A stretch of 64,000 bases of DNA from Staphylococcus delphini (GCF_900636325.1 NZ_LR134263.1:124001-188000); one strand, 5' to 3'. Positions 8,943 through 17,824 are shown, numbered from the stretch's first letter. Program-made: numbers and translations. Notes: a model not told the origin generated them from the sequence alone.

Positions 8943-9877
8943 AAGATTTAAGTCGTTTAGTAGATGAGAATGGCATTTATGCAGCAGTGGCGGTAGACCA
9001 ACGTGGCGCATTAAGAAATTTATTAGGTGAGACAGGGACGCCTGAAAACTTATCCCTCTTTAAAAGATTGGTATCAGAGGTGTTAACGCCATACGGTTCT
9101 AGCTTCTTAGTGGACCCTGAGTACGGTTTGGACGCAGCAAAAGCAAACGATGCAAACTCAGGTTTAATGTTATCTTATGAACAAACAGGTTATGATAAGT
9201 CACGTCCTGGCCGCTTACCGCGTTTAATTGAAGATCAAAGCGTACGTCGTCTTATTGAAGCGGGTGCAGACGCAGTGAAATTCTTGCTTTATTACGATGT
9301 AGATGAGCCAGACGAAATCAATCAAAAGAAACAAGCAATGATTGAGCGTATCGGGACAGAGTGTCAAGCTGAAAACGTGCCATTTTTACTGGAAATCTTA
9401 ACTTACGATGACAGCATTGGCGATGAAAAAGGTGAGGCATTTGCGAAAGTTCGTCCACACAAAGTGAATGAGGCGATGCGTGTTTTCAGTGAGCCACGTT
9501 TCCATGTCGATACATTAAAAGTGGAAATTCCAGTGAACATGAACTTTGTTGAAGGATTTGGGGATAAAGCAGTGATGACACAAGCTGAAGCAGCAGAAGC
9601 GTTTAAAGCGCAAGATGCAGCAACAAATCTCCCTTATATTTACTTAAGTGGTGGTGTTTCTGCACAATTATTTATGGATTCACTCCAATTCGCAGCTGAC
9701 AATGGCGCACACTTCAATGGTATTTTATGTGGTCGTGCAACGTGGAAAGGTGCGACTAATGCCCTTGTAGACGCAGGTGAAGACGCAGCAAAAGCTTGGT
9801 TAGAAAGTGAAGGTCTTGATAACTTAAAAGCGCTTAATGAAGTGAATAAGAAAACAGCAACACCAATTCAATCTTAA
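8936..9877 (+). CDS. lacD: Tagatose 1,6-bisphosphate aldolase (LacD family)
   Basis: A 313-residue class I aldolase of the LacD family, splitting tagatose-1,6-bisphosphate into dihydroxyacetone phosphate and glyceraldehyde-3-phosphate. AVAVDQRGALRNLLGE near the N terminus, AVKFLLYYDVDEPDEIN in the middle and the late LSGGVSAQLF segment are typical of LacD (usual length about 325). It overlaps the kinase gene by seven bases, so the two are translationally coupled. It completes the tagatose branch of the operon. Confidence 0.9.
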   Translation: MVKDLSRLVDENGIYAAVAVDQRGALRNLLGETGTPENLSLFKRLVSEVLTPYGSSFLVDPEYGLDAAKANDANSGLMLSYEQTGYDKSRPGRLPRLIEDQSVRRLIEAGADAVKFLLYYDVDEPDEINQKKQAMIERIGTECQAENVPFLLEILTYDDSIGDEKGEAFAKVRPHKVNEAMRVFSEPRFHVDTLKVEIPVNMNFVEGFGDKAVMTQAEAAEAFKAQDAATNLPYIYLSGGVSAQLFMDSLQFAADNGAHFNGILCGRATWKGATNALVDAGEDAAKAWLESEGLDNLKALNEVNKKTATPIQS

Positions 9878-9889
9878 TGAGGTGATTAT

Positions 9890-11662
9890 GTGAGTCGTTT
9901 CAAAATAAGCGATACATTTTTATTAGATGACAAACCAATCAAGATATTGTCCGGTGCCATCCATTACTTTAGAATACCAAGGGATGATTGGGAAGACTCA
10001 TTATACAACTTAAAAGCACTCGGATTTAACACAGTAGAAACTTATGTCCCATGGAATTTTCATGAGACGGTGAAAGATCAATATGATTTTGAAGGGCATA
10101 AAGATTTAAAACATTTTATTGAACTTGCGCAACAGCTTGGACTTTATGCGATTGTGCGCCCATCTCCGTATATTTGTGCGGAGTGGGAGTTCGGTGGCTT
10201 TCCAGCATGGTTACTCAATGACCGTACGATGCGCATTCGTTCAAGAGATGAGCAATATTTAGCAAAAGTTAAAAAATATTATCAAGAACTGTTTAAAATC
10301 TTAACGCCGTTACAAATTGATCAAGGTGGTCCGATTATCATGATGCAAGTCGAAAATGAATACGGTTCATTCGGTCAAGATCACGACTATTTACGTGCAC
10401 TTGCGCACATGATGCGTGAAGAAGGGGTCACAGTACCATTCTTTACATCAGATGGGGCTTGGGATCAATGTTTAAGAGCGGGTAGTCTCATTGAAGATGA
10501 TATTTTACCGACAGGCAATTTTGGTTCTCGTACAGTTCAAAATTTCGAAAACTTAAAGACGTTCCAACAAGAATTTAGTAAAAAGTGGCCGTTAATGTGT
10601 ATGGAATTTTGGGATGGCTGGTTTAATCGCTGGGGTGAACCTGTGATTAAACGAGACAGTGATGATTTGGCTGAAGAAGTGCGCGATGCAGTGAAATTAG
10701 GCTCACTTAATTTATATATGTTCCATGGTGGGACAAACTTTGGTTTTTGGAACGGTTGCTCGGCACGTGGTACGAAAGATTTACCGCAAGTGACATCTTA
10801 TGACTACCATGCGCCGTTAGATGAAGCGGGGAATCCAACAGAAAAATACTTTGCTTTACAAGGGATGCTCAAAGAAGAAATGCCTGACATTGAGCAACAT
10901 GAACCAAGAACGAAAACATTTATGTCAATGAAAGCTATTCCATTGGCAGATAAAGTGAATTTATTCGAAGTACTTGAAGACATTTCGACAAAAACGACAA
11001 GCTTCTACCCACAAACGATGGAAGAAGCGGGTTCTGGTTATGGTTATATGGTATATCGTACGCGTATCCATAAAGCGACAGAACAAGAAAAATTGCGCAT
11101 TGTAGACGCAAGAGACCGTGTCCACTGTTTTGTAGACCAACAACATGTCTACACAGCGTATCAAGAAGAAATTGGAGATCAATTTGAAGTCACATTAACG
11201 TCTGACCAACCCCAAATCGATGTGCTCGTTGAAAATATGGGTCGTGTCAACTACGGCTACAAATTATTAGCGCCAACACAACGTAAAGGTTTAGGTCAAG
11301 GACTCATGCAAGATCTTCATTTCGTACAACAGTGGGAACAATTCGATATCGACTTCGACCGTTTAACAGCGGATCATTTCAAACGTGAATGGTCTGAACA
11401 ACAACCTGCTTTTTATAAATACACATTTGACTTAGCAGAGCCGAACAATACGCATATTGATGTAAGCGATTTCGGTAAAGGTGTTGTACTCGTCAACGGA
11501 TTCAACATCGGTCGTTATTGGGAAATTGGACCGTCACAATCGCTCTATATTCCTAAAGCATTTTTGAAACAAGGACAAAATGAAATTATCGTGTTTGACT
11601 CGGAAGGAAAGCATCCAGAAAGTATCCAACTGATTGAAACACCAAAATTTTCTGAAGTATAA
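9890..11662 (+). CDS. Intracellular beta-galactosidase, GH35 (BgaC-like)
   Basis: A 590-residue GH35 enzyme without signal peptide or wall anchor. The conserved start ILSGAIHYFRIPRDDW, the acid/base motif VENEYGSF (Glu157) and the nucleophile motif MEFWDGW (Glu239) are all intact. In Streptococcus pneumoniae the similar BgaC cleaves terminal beta1,3-linked galactose and is encoded beside a PTS for galacto-N-biose. By analogy this enzyme should split the imported core-1 disaccharide in the cytoplasm. The start is a GTG with GAGGTGA seven bases upstream. It sits between the aldolase and PTS genes. Confidence 0.9.
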   Translation: MSRFKISDTFLLDDKPIKILSGAIHYFRIPRDDWEDSLYNLKALGFNTVETYVPWNFHETVKDQYDFEGHKDLKHFIELAQQLGLYAIVRPSPYICAEWEFGGFPAWLLNDRTMRIRSRDEQYLAKVKKYYQELFKILTPLQIDQGGPIIMMQVENEYGSFGQDHDYLRALAHMMREEGVTVPFFTSDGAWDQCLRAGSLIEDDILPTGNFGSRTVQNFENLKTFQQEFSKKWPLMCMEFWDGWFNRWGEPVIKRDSDDLAEEVRDAVKLGSLNLYMFHGGTNFGFWNGCSARGTKDLPQVTSYDYHAPLDEAGNPTEKYFALQGMLKEEMPDIEQHEPRTKTFMSMKAIPLADKVNLFEVLEDISTKTTSFYPQTMEEAGSGYGYMVYRTRIHKATEQEKLRIVDARDRVHCFVDQQHVYTAYQEEIGDQFEVTLTSDQPQIDVLVENMGRVNYGYKLLAPTQRKGLGQGLMQDLHFVQQWEQFDIDFDRLTADHFKREWSEQQPAFYKYTFDLAEPNNTHIDVSDFGKGVVLVNGFNIGRYWEIGPSQSLYIPKAFLKQGQNEIIVFDSEGKHPESIQLIETPKFSEV

Positions 11663-11676
11663 GGAGAGGATTTATC

Positions 11677-12156
11677 ATGGCAATTATCGGAAGCAGAATC
11701 GATGGAAGATTAATTCACGGACAAGTGGCAAACTTATGGGCAACAAAATTAAACATTGGACGTTTTATCGTTATTGATAATGAAGTCGCTCAAAGTGATA
11801 TCGACAAACAAGCATTAAAACTTGCGACACCAGCAGGGATTAAATTAAGTGTATTACCAGTTGAAAAAGCAGCAAACAATATCAACAACGGTAAATATGA
11901 CTCACAACGTGTGATGGTCATTGCAAGACGCCCAGATCGTTTTGTTGAATTAGTGAACAACGGTGTGAAAATTGAAGAATTAAACGTGGGTAACATGTCT
12001 CAAACAGACGAAACGCGTTCAATTACAAACTCAATTAACATTACAGATGAAGATGTAGACAACTTCAAAGTATTGCAAGAAAAAGGCGTGAACATTATTT
12101 CACAAATGGTTCCAAACGATAAAGCAGTTGACTTTATGTCATTAATTAAAGAATAG
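11677..12156 (+). CDS. PTS IIB component, mannose/GalNAc family
   Basis: A 159-residue soluble IIB domain. The N terminus IIGSRIDGRLIHGQVANLW holds the phosphorylated histidine His14 in the family motif DGRLIHGQV. It accepts phosphate from IIA and passes it to the sugar entering through IIC-IID. RBS AAGGAGAGG precedes the ATG. The complete IIB-IIC-IID-IIA set follows in order; substrate assignment to galacto-N-biose or GalNAc comes from the neighbouring enzymes. Confidence 0.9.
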   Translation: MAIIGSRIDGRLIHGQVANLWATKLNIGRFIVIDNEVAQSDIDKQALKLATPAGIKLSVLPVEKAANNINNGKYDSQRVMVIARRPDRFVELVNNGVKIEELNVGNMSQTDETRSITNSINITDEDVDNFKVLQEKGVNIISQMVPNDKAVDFMSLIKE

Positions 12157-12177
12157 AAAAATCAGGAGGCGTTTTCG

Positions 12178-13077
12178 TTGGATATTTTATGGTGGCAAGT
12201 ATTGCTCTTAACGCTGTACGCGGGTTATCAAATTTTAGATGATTTGCAATTTAATATTTTCGGCCATCCTGTATTTGCAGGGATTGTATCAGGCTTAATC
12301 ATGGGCGATATTACTACTGGTTTAATTATCGGTGGGGGTATGCAGTTAACAATTTTAGGGGTAGGTACATTCGGTGGTGCATCAAGAATCGATGCGAACT
12401 CTGGTACGGTATTAGCGGTTGCGTTCTCAGTTGCATTAGGAATGAACCCACAACAAGCACTTGCTACACTAGCAGTACCTGTAGCGAGCTTAATGATTCA
12501 AACGGATATTTTAGCACGTTTTGCAAACACATTCTTTGCACATCGTATTGATAAAAAGATTGAACAAATGGATTACAAAGGTGTAGAACGTAACTTCCTT
12601 TACGGCGGGATTCCATGGGCGTTATCTCGTGCGATCCCAGTATTTTTAGCACTTGTATTCGGTGGTAGCGTGGTAGGTAAAATCGTTGACTACTTGAACG
12701 GTGACTTAAAATGGTTAGGTGACGGTTTGACAGTGGCAGGTGCGGTATTACCAGCAGTCGGTTTCGCTATTTTATTACGTTACTTACCTTTGAAAAAACA
12801 TTATCCTTACTTTATTTTAGGTTTTATCATTACAGCATTAATGGTAACAGTCTTTAACGGTTTATCAGGTTTAGGGACATCAGTTGCCGGTTTAGACAAA
12901 AACTTTACAATGTCATTCTCATCATTACCAATGTTAGCGATTGCAGCGATTGGTTTTGCTTTAGCGGCAATGGAATACAGTCGAAGTTCACAATCTAAAA
13001 CAATAGTTGCAAATCATGGAGGAAACCAAGCAACAGACGCGGACGATGAAGGAGAGATTGACGATGACGAATTATAA
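12178..13077 (+). CDS. PTS IIC component, mannose/GalNAc family
   Basis: A 299-residue membrane permease with about eight hydrophobic helices, including GHPVFAGIVSGLIMGD and a glycine-rich GGGMQLTILGVGTFGG stretch typical of EII-Sor/AgaC proteins. The start is a TTG at 12178 with AGGAGG eight bases upstream. The C-terminal tail is acidic (DADDEGEIDDDEL), and its last 14 bases overlap the IID gene. It forms the sugar channel together with IID. Confidence 0.9.
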   Translation: MDILWWQVLLLTLYAGYQILDDLQFNIFGHPVFAGIVSGLIMGDITTGLIIGGGMQLTILGVGTFGGASRIDANSGTVLAVAFSVALGMNPQQALATLAVPVASLMIQTDILARFANTFFAHRIDKKIEQMDYKGVERNFLYGGIPWALSRAIPVFLALVFGGSVVGKIVDYLNGDLKWLGDGLTVAGAVLPAVGFAILLRYLPLKKHYPYFILGFIITALMVTVFNGLSGLGTSVAGLDKNFTMSFSSLPMLAIAAIGFALAAMEYSRSSQSKTIVANHGGNQATDADDEGEIDDDEL

Positions 13078-13948
13078 ACAAACGGAAACACAAATTTCTC
13101 AAAACGCTGATGCAAATTCAAAGTTAACAGGTACAATGCCGCAAACACCTTATAAACTGACTGATAAAGACTTTAGACAAATGAACACACGTAGCTTATT
13201 GTTCTTCCAATGGGGTTGGAACTATGAGCGTATGCAAGGGTCTGGTTATTTATTCACGATCCTTCCACAATTACGTAAAATTTATGGTGACGATTCACCT
13301 GAATTACAAGAAATGATGCGAACACACGCGCAATTCTTCAATACAAGTAACTTCTTTAACACGATTATTATGGGTATTGATATTGCGATGGAAGAAAAAG
13401 AACGCTATGCATCAAAAGAATCTGTCAAAGGGATTAAAGTCGGTTTAATGGGACCATTTGCCGCTGTAGGGGATGCGATTTTCGGTTCATTAGTGCCTAC
13501 AATTTTCGGTGCCATTGCCGCAAACATGGCGCAAGATGGTAACCCATTCGGTGCATTGCTATGGTTTGTCGCAATGCTGGCGATCATCGTATTCAGATGG
13601 AAACAATTGAAATTCGCGTACAAAGAAGGGATTTCACTTGTAACAACGATGCAACACCGCTTAGAGTCATTAACGAATGCAGCAACATTGCTCGGGGTAT
13701 TCATGGTCGGTGCACTCGTCGCTACGATGATTCGTGTGCAATTTGCTTGGAAACCACAAATTGGTGATTTAACAGTCAACATCCAAAACAATGCCGACAT
13801 GATTTTACCAAGATTATTACCTTTGATTATTGTATTTGCGATTTACTGGTTATTAGGACGTAAAAAAATGAACTCAACACGTGCAATCTTTATTGTGATT
13901 ATCGTTTCAATTATTTTGTCAGCGTTGGGTGTTATTTCAAAAATTTAA
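13064..13948 (+). CDS. PTS IID component, mannose/GalNAc family
   Basis: A protein of about 294 residues with the EII-Man IID signature: LTDKDFRQMNTRSLLFFQ near the start, then NYERMQGSGYLFTILP, a GLMGPFAAVGDAIFGSL loop and C-terminal membrane helices. The ATG at 13064 has GGAGAG seven bases upstream and overlaps the IIC stop; an earlier in-frame ATG at 13007 lies inside the IIC gene and has no better ribosome site. It partners IIC to form the transporter. Confidence 0.9.
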   Translation: MTNYKQTETQISQNADANSKLTGTMPQTPYKLTDKDFRQMNTRSLLFFQWGWNYERMQGSGYLFTILPQLRKIYGDDSPELQEMMRTHAQFFNTSNFFNTIIMGIDIAMEEKERYASKESVKGIKVGLMGPFAAVGDAIFGSLVPTIFGAIAANMAQDGNPFGALLWFVAMLAIIVFRWKQLKFAYKEGISLVTTMQHRLESLTNAATLLGVFMVGALVATMIRVQFAWKPQIGDLTVNIQNNADMILPRLLPLIIVFAIYWLLGRKKMNSTRAIFIVIIVSIILSALGVISKI

Positions 13949-13969
13949 TTCGATGGGAGCATTTGGACT

Positions 13970-14371
13970 ATGGAAAAGTTAATCCTTGTGAGTCACGGCG
14001 CTTTTTGTGAAGGGCTTAAAGACAGTGTAGAAATGATTCTTGGGCCTCAAGATTACATTCATACTGCGGCATTAACACCAGAAATGGGGCCTGAAGATTT
14101 TGAAAAAGCATTAGACACACTCATTGATGAAGGCGATCAAGTGACAGTTTTTGCAGATTTATTAGGCGGTACACCAGCGAATACCGTTTCTAAAAAAATT
14201 ATGAATGGGGCAGACTTAAACCTTTATGTAGGGATGAGCTTACCAATGGTGATTAGCTATATTAATGGTAAAATGATTGGTGAACAACCTGACTATGTGC
14301 AAAAAGCGCAAGAAGGTATCATTCACGTCAACGCGCTGTTAAATCAAGACGATGACGACGATGATGAATAA
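13970..14371 (+). CDS. PTS IIA component, mannose/GalNAc family
   Basis: A 133-residue soluble IIA. The first strand LILVSHGAFCEGL carries the phospho-accepting His9, which takes phosphate from HPr. FADLLGGTPANTVS is the conserved subunit-interface segment. The protein ends in a run of aspartates, an unusual acidic tail. It is the last PTS part in the operon, 21 bases after IID. Confidence 0.9.
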   Translation: MEKLILVSHGAFCEGLKDSVEMILGPQDYIHTAALTPEMGPEDFEKALDTLIDEGDQVTVFADLLGGTPANTVSKKIMNGADLNLYVGMSLPMVISYINGKMIGEQPDYVQKAQEGIIHVNALLNQDDDDDDE

Positions 14372-14402
14372 AACAATCAAATTACAGTAAAGAAGGTATA
14401 CT

Positions 14403-15560
14403 ATGACATATGCAATTACTAATGGCGTCATTTATACAGAAGACGGTGTGATCTCAGATGGCTACCTTATTGTAGAAGACGGCAAAATTAAAGCGGTTGA
14501 AACGGGTGCATATACGGGTGACTTAGAAGTTGTAGATGCAAAAGGGTGTCACATCTTACCAGGTTTCATTGACGTGCATATTCACGGCGGTTATGGTGAA
14601 GATGCGATGGACGGTTCATACGATGGCTTGAAATATTTAGCTGAACATTTACTGACAGAAGGCACAACGACATTTTTAGCAACAACGATGACACAATCTC
14701 AAGAAGCGATTGAAAAAGCACTACGCAACATTAGTGTGTATCATCAGCAACAAGATGTGACGAATGCTGCTGAAGTGGGCGGTGTGCATTTAGAAGGGCC
14801 ATTCATTTCTGAGCATAAAATCGGCGCACAAAATCCGGCATTTATCCAAAGACCGACTGTTGCATTGTTGCGTCACTTCCAAGAGGTTGCGACAGGGCTC
14901 ATTAAAATTGTCACCATCGCTCCAGAAGTGGAAGGTGCAAGTGAAGTCATTCAAACGTTAAAAGATGAATTTATCTTTTCAATGGGACATACTGAAGTAG
15001 ACTTTGATCAAGCGAACACAGCAGCAGCAGAAGGTGTCAAACACGTCACACACTTGTACAACGCGGGTGTCGGTTTCCATCACAGAAATCCGGGCATGTT
15101 TGGTGCAGCATGGACAAATGATCAGTTAAGTACAGAAGTCATTGTCGACGGGGTTCATTCACACCCTCAATCAGTCGCAATTGCCTACCAGCATAAAGGT
15201 CCAGAAAAAATGTACTTAATTACGGATGCGATGCGTGCAAAAGGAATGCCAGAAGGTGACTATGAACTCGGTGGTCAGAAGGTCATTGTGAAAGATCACG
15301 AGGCGCATTTGGAAACAGGCTCTTTAGCAGGAAGCATTTTGAAAATGAATGACGGTTTACGCAATTTGATTCAATTTACAGGCGAGCGTTTAGAAACGTT
15401 ATGGCCAATCACAAGTTTGAATCAGGCGAAAGCGTTGAAGATTGATGATCGCAAGGGAAGTATTGCGGTAGGTAAGGATGCCGATCTTGTGATTGTAGAT
15501 GATGACATTCAAGTATATCAAACGATTAAAATGGGGCGCGTGCACGACATAATGCACTAA
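14403..15560 (+). CDS. nagA: N-acetylhexosamine-6-phosphate deacetylase (NagA/AgaA family)
   Basis: A 385-residue amidohydrolase that removes acetate from GlcNAc-6-phosphate or GalNAc-6-phosphate. The metal site HVHIHGG (His59, His61), the GHTEVDFDQA and THLYNA motifs and the catalytic Asp275 in LITDAM are intact. In this operon the logical substrate is GalNAc-6-phosphate, feeding AgaS with galactosamine-6-phosphate. A GlcNAc-6-phosphate role is possible because the family is hard to split by sequence. It is the last gene before a strong terminator. Confidence 0.9.
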   Translation: MTYAITNGVIYTEDGVISDGYLIVEDGKIKAVETGAYTGDLEVVDAKGCHILPGFIDVHIHGGYGEDAMDGSYDGLKYLAEHLLTEGTTTFLATTMTQSQEAIEKALRNISVYHQQQDVTNAAEVGGVHLEGPFISEHKIGAQNPAFIQRPTVALLRHFQEVATGLIKIVTIAPEVEGASEVIQTLKDEFIFSMGHTEVDFDQANTAAAEGVKHVTHLYNAGVGFHHRNPGMFGAAWTNDQLSTEVIVDGVHSHPQSVAIAYQHKGPEKMYLITDAMRAKGMPEGDYELGGQKVIVKDHEAHLETGSLAGSILKMNDGLRNLIQFTGERLETLWPITSLNQAKALKIDDRKGSIAVGKDADLVIVDDDIQVYQTIKMGRVHDIMH

Positions 15561-15573
15561 AGACGCTAAATGA

Positions 15574-15619
15574 GGGCGATAGCAATGGGGGTATGAATCC
15601 GGTTGCTATCGTCTTTTTC
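15574..15619 (+). terminator. Terminator of the O-glycan operon
   Basis: GGGCGATAGCAA (15574-15585) pairs with TTGCTATCGTCT (15603-15614) and is followed by a T-rich run, 13 bases after the nagA stop codon. Confidence 0.85.
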
Positions 15620-15723
15620 ATTTTTTAGGTTAGCACGGGTGCTTGATTAGTCTACATCTCAGATTGAGAATATTGTTTGAGTTAAATCATTCCCTCAAAA
15701 GAATATTTCATGTTAACTCAATG

Positions 15724-15755
15724 TAAAAAAAGGCAATGTGCGAGAACACATTGCC
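15724..15755 (-). terminator. Terminator of the SprG-like toxin transcript
   Basis: GGCAATGTG and CACATTGCC form a hairpin with seven T residues on the minus strand, about 70 bases after the toxin stop codon. The second SprG-like locus has a counterpart hairpin with a GGCAATGC stem at 55225-55253. Confidence 0.8.
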
Positions 15756-15827
15756 AGTAAGCCCGATATAAAGACGGTGACTTTTGTGGAAATAACCATT
15801 CCATTCTTCGTCAAAAGTTAGGAATGG

Positions 15828-15908
15828 TTATTTATTTTGATTATTCAGTGCAACTACGACTAAACCGATGATTGAAATGACAATCATGAGCATTTCGTAA
15901 TCGGACAT
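15828..15908 (-). CDS. SprG-like type I toxin / holin-like peptide (26 aa)
   Basis: A 26-residue peptide, MSDYEMLMIVISIIGLVVVA plus LNNQNK, with a single transmembrane helix and polar ends, like the staphylococcal SprG/putative holin-like toxins. AAAGGA lies upstream of the ATG. Beyond the stop, the transcript has the family's other marks: an ATAACCATTCC inverted repeat (15791-15832), a CACCGTC...CGGGCTT block and a strong terminator. In known SprG/SprF pairs an antisense RNA from the other strand overlaps this 3' part. I infer such an RNA but could not fix its promoter. Confidence 0.75.
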   Translation of the reverse strand: MSDYEMLMIVISIIGLVVVALNNQNK

Positions 15909-15938
15909 GCTGCGTTATTCCTTTCTAGGAGTAACAAC

Positions 15939-16385
15939 CTATTTGTAACTTTTTCCAAAGGTTTCATAAGTGAGCCAACTGATTAATAAACATATGACGG
16001 CTACAGTTGTGACGAGATTACTTTGTAAAAAAGGTAATATGTCTTGATGTGTGGCTAATCGAATAGCTCTAAGTACAAAATTAGAAATTAAAATGATTAA
16101 ACCTAACAAGCCTATGACTTCTCCGAGGTTAAAAAGGAGAGGGTGCTTGAGTTTTTTACCATCTTCAACAATTTTACTTTTCAAAAAATCATCTCCTTTT
16201 AAAAGCTCATCTACTGTAATATCAAAGAGTTCACTTAGTTCTATCAGTGTTTCAATATTGGGATAACCTTTTTCCAGTTCCCATTTTGATATGGACTGTC
16301 TACTGATATTAATTTTATTCGCTAAGTCTTCTTGAGATAAATTGTGTTTTTTTCTTTCTTGTTTAATTTTTTCGTGGAATTTCAT
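15939..16385 (-). CDS. XRE family regulator with C-terminal membrane anchor
   Basis: A 148-residue protein with an HTH_3 domain at residues 1-65 (HEKIKQERKKHNLSQEDLAN, then NISRQSISKWELEKGYPNIE) and two hydrophobic helices in the C-terminal half (about 80-105 and 118-140). Such membrane-linked regulators are frequent in Firmicutes; the ligand and targets are unknown. The ATG at 16385 follows GAGGAGG at eight bases; an upstream in-frame start at 16466 has no comparable ribosome site. It stands alone between the toxin locus and the thioredoxin-like gene. Confidence 0.82.
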   Translation of the reverse strand: MKFHEKIKQERKKHNLSQEDLANKINISRQSISKWELEKGYPNIETLIELSELFDITVDELLKGDDFLKSKIVEDGKKLKHPLLFNLGEVIGLLGLIILISNFVLRAIRLATHQDILPFLQSNLVTTVAVICLLISWLTYETFGKSYK

Positions 16386-16514
16386 GCATCTATCCTCCTC
16401 TAATTTAAATTTAAAACTTTTTAGGAATGATTGTAAGCATATGATGGTTGCAATATGTAACCGCAAAGTAGCAAGTAGGTGATTGAATGAAACATGTTCA
16501 TGGTAACAATCATA

Positions 16515-16697
16515 TTACCCTCTTTTGCCTAGCTTCATACTGATTTGAAGGGGGATAATTAGATTTCGAGGAGATGAAGACATGATGATCTTCATTTTGT
16601 GATGATCTACTAAGGCATGTTCGACTTGTTTCAATATACTTTTAAAAACATCTATTGTCATAGAGACAAAGCGGTCGCGTCCCAAGAATTGAATCAT
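16515..16697 (-). CDS. Possible small coupled ORF, unknown
   Basis: A 60-residue reading frame whose ATG overlaps the stop codon of the thioredoxin-like gene in an ATGA arrangement, which suggests translational coupling. The product has no membrane segment or motif that I recognise and is basic at its C terminus. It may be a real small gene or a chance frame. Confidence 0.25.
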   Translation of the reverse strand: MIQFLGRDRFVSMTIDVFKSILKQVEHALVDHHKMKIIMSSSPRNLIIPLQISMKLGKRG

Positions 16698-17131
16698 GAA
16701 AGGTTCAACTCTTTAAGGCTCACGACCGCTTGTTTTTTTACAATGATGCCGGATTGATTCACAGTATATGCGAGTGGTGTAGCTTGAATGAAAAGTTGCT
16801 GAGGTGAGATGTCGCTAACAACATGGGCTTTTCTCAAGTGGGGATGTTGGTCTACAAATTTTTGAACGGTTTTGGCATCTTCTTTAAATACCAAGTAAAG
16901 TGCGTCTCGTTGTGGCTGATGTTTTAAAGATTTGAAAATACGCTGACATACGACACAGTTTGTACTCACAATGATCATCACATTGCGGTCATACTTCAAT
17001 TTTTGTTGGATGGGAAATTTGGTAGAAATTGGCAAGCCCGTCATTTCTCGGCGTGTTTGATTGATTTTACTATTCATTAAAAGCAATACAGCTAAAATAA
17101 GCATAAGTAAAATAGCGATTACATAAAGCAT
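16694..17131 (-). CDS. Membrane-anchored thioredoxin-like protein (CVVC)
   Basis: A 145-residue protein with an N-terminal transmembrane anchor (residues 2-20) and a thioredoxin-like domain carrying Cys-Val-Val-Cys in STNCVVCQRIF, a redox-active CxxC. A cis-proline-like segment IQATPLAYTVNQSG follows, as in MauD-type and related disulfide proteins. It should act on thiols outside or at the membrane. The ATG at 17131 has AGGAGGTT upstream; a longer frame to 17170 lacks one. No partner such as MauE or a bacteriocin gene is adjacent, so the client is unknown. Confidence 0.7.
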   Translation of the reverse strand: MLYVIAILLMLILAVLLLMNSKINQTRREMTGLPISTKFPIQQKLKYDRNVMIIVSTNCVVCQRIFKSLKHQPQRDALYLVFKEDAKTVQKFVDQHPHLRKAHVVSDISPQQLFIQATPLAYTVNQSGIIVKKQAVVSLKELNLS

Positions 17132-17189
17132 CGTATGAACCTCCTTAAATTGAGATGTACTATGTATCACAAAAGGAAAGGGGGTGGAA

Positions 17190-17798
17190 AATTTTAAGCC
17201 TCAGTCCATTCAGAGGTTTATGATTCATTAATGACTTTAAAGCAGTCGAAAAAATGAGGATGAATTGGGCATAAAAAATTGATGCTATTGTTTTCTTGAT
17301 TTCATAAACTTGCCCTCCCAATGTTTACTGTAAGATTGCCAGAAGGCTGAGACTCCTGAGGGAATGCGTGCATACCGCTGACAGTCGCCTCTTTACTTTA
17401 ATAGTGGTTACTGTTTATCGCAGTAGCTGTCTGACTTCTCAACGTATACACTTTTGAGAAGTCTAGTCAGCCTTGCGGGGGCAGTACGACGAAATCTTTG
17501 TTACACATGAGATTTCTGTACTGCTCCCAAAATCCACAATGAATGGATGCGCTGGGAATCAATAAACGGTGTTCCAAAAGCAGGATTTTCGACAGAACTC
17601 CCGCGATTTCGGCAAAATTTGGAAATCAATTTTGCTCATCGCTCGGTTCTGCTCAAATCCTAAGCGCTTTTGTCACAACCTCCCCTCAGCCCCTAGGAAA
17701 CGCGAAGCCATGAAGGCAATCAAAGCCAAAAATCATTGAGGGCAAGTTAAACAAGAATTCTGCATCAATAGCATCAAAAATTTTTATTTCCCATTCAA
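17190..17798. repeat. Long palindromic intergenic repeat element (copy A)
   Basis: A gene-free stretch of about 600 bases. A first block (17190-17262) matches the start of copy B near 24.84 kb. It is followed by inverted ends: GATGCTATTG near 17279-17288 against CAATAGCATC near 17767-17776, then ACTTGCCCTC near 17309 against GAGGGCAAGT near 17740. Inside is a further hairpin, GGGGGCAGTAC...GTACTGCTCCC (about 17476-17527), also found in altered form near 48.12 kb. It has no ORF or transposase, so it looks like a miniature, non-autonomous dispersed element. Confidence 0.6.
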
Positions 17799-17824
17799 TG
17801 CGCTTCTCTTCATAAATCTATCAT

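Noticed and set aside
13405..13800. 131-codon minus-strand frame inside the PTS IID gene
   Set aside because: Antisense shadow of a strongly supported PTS gene, with no ribosome site.
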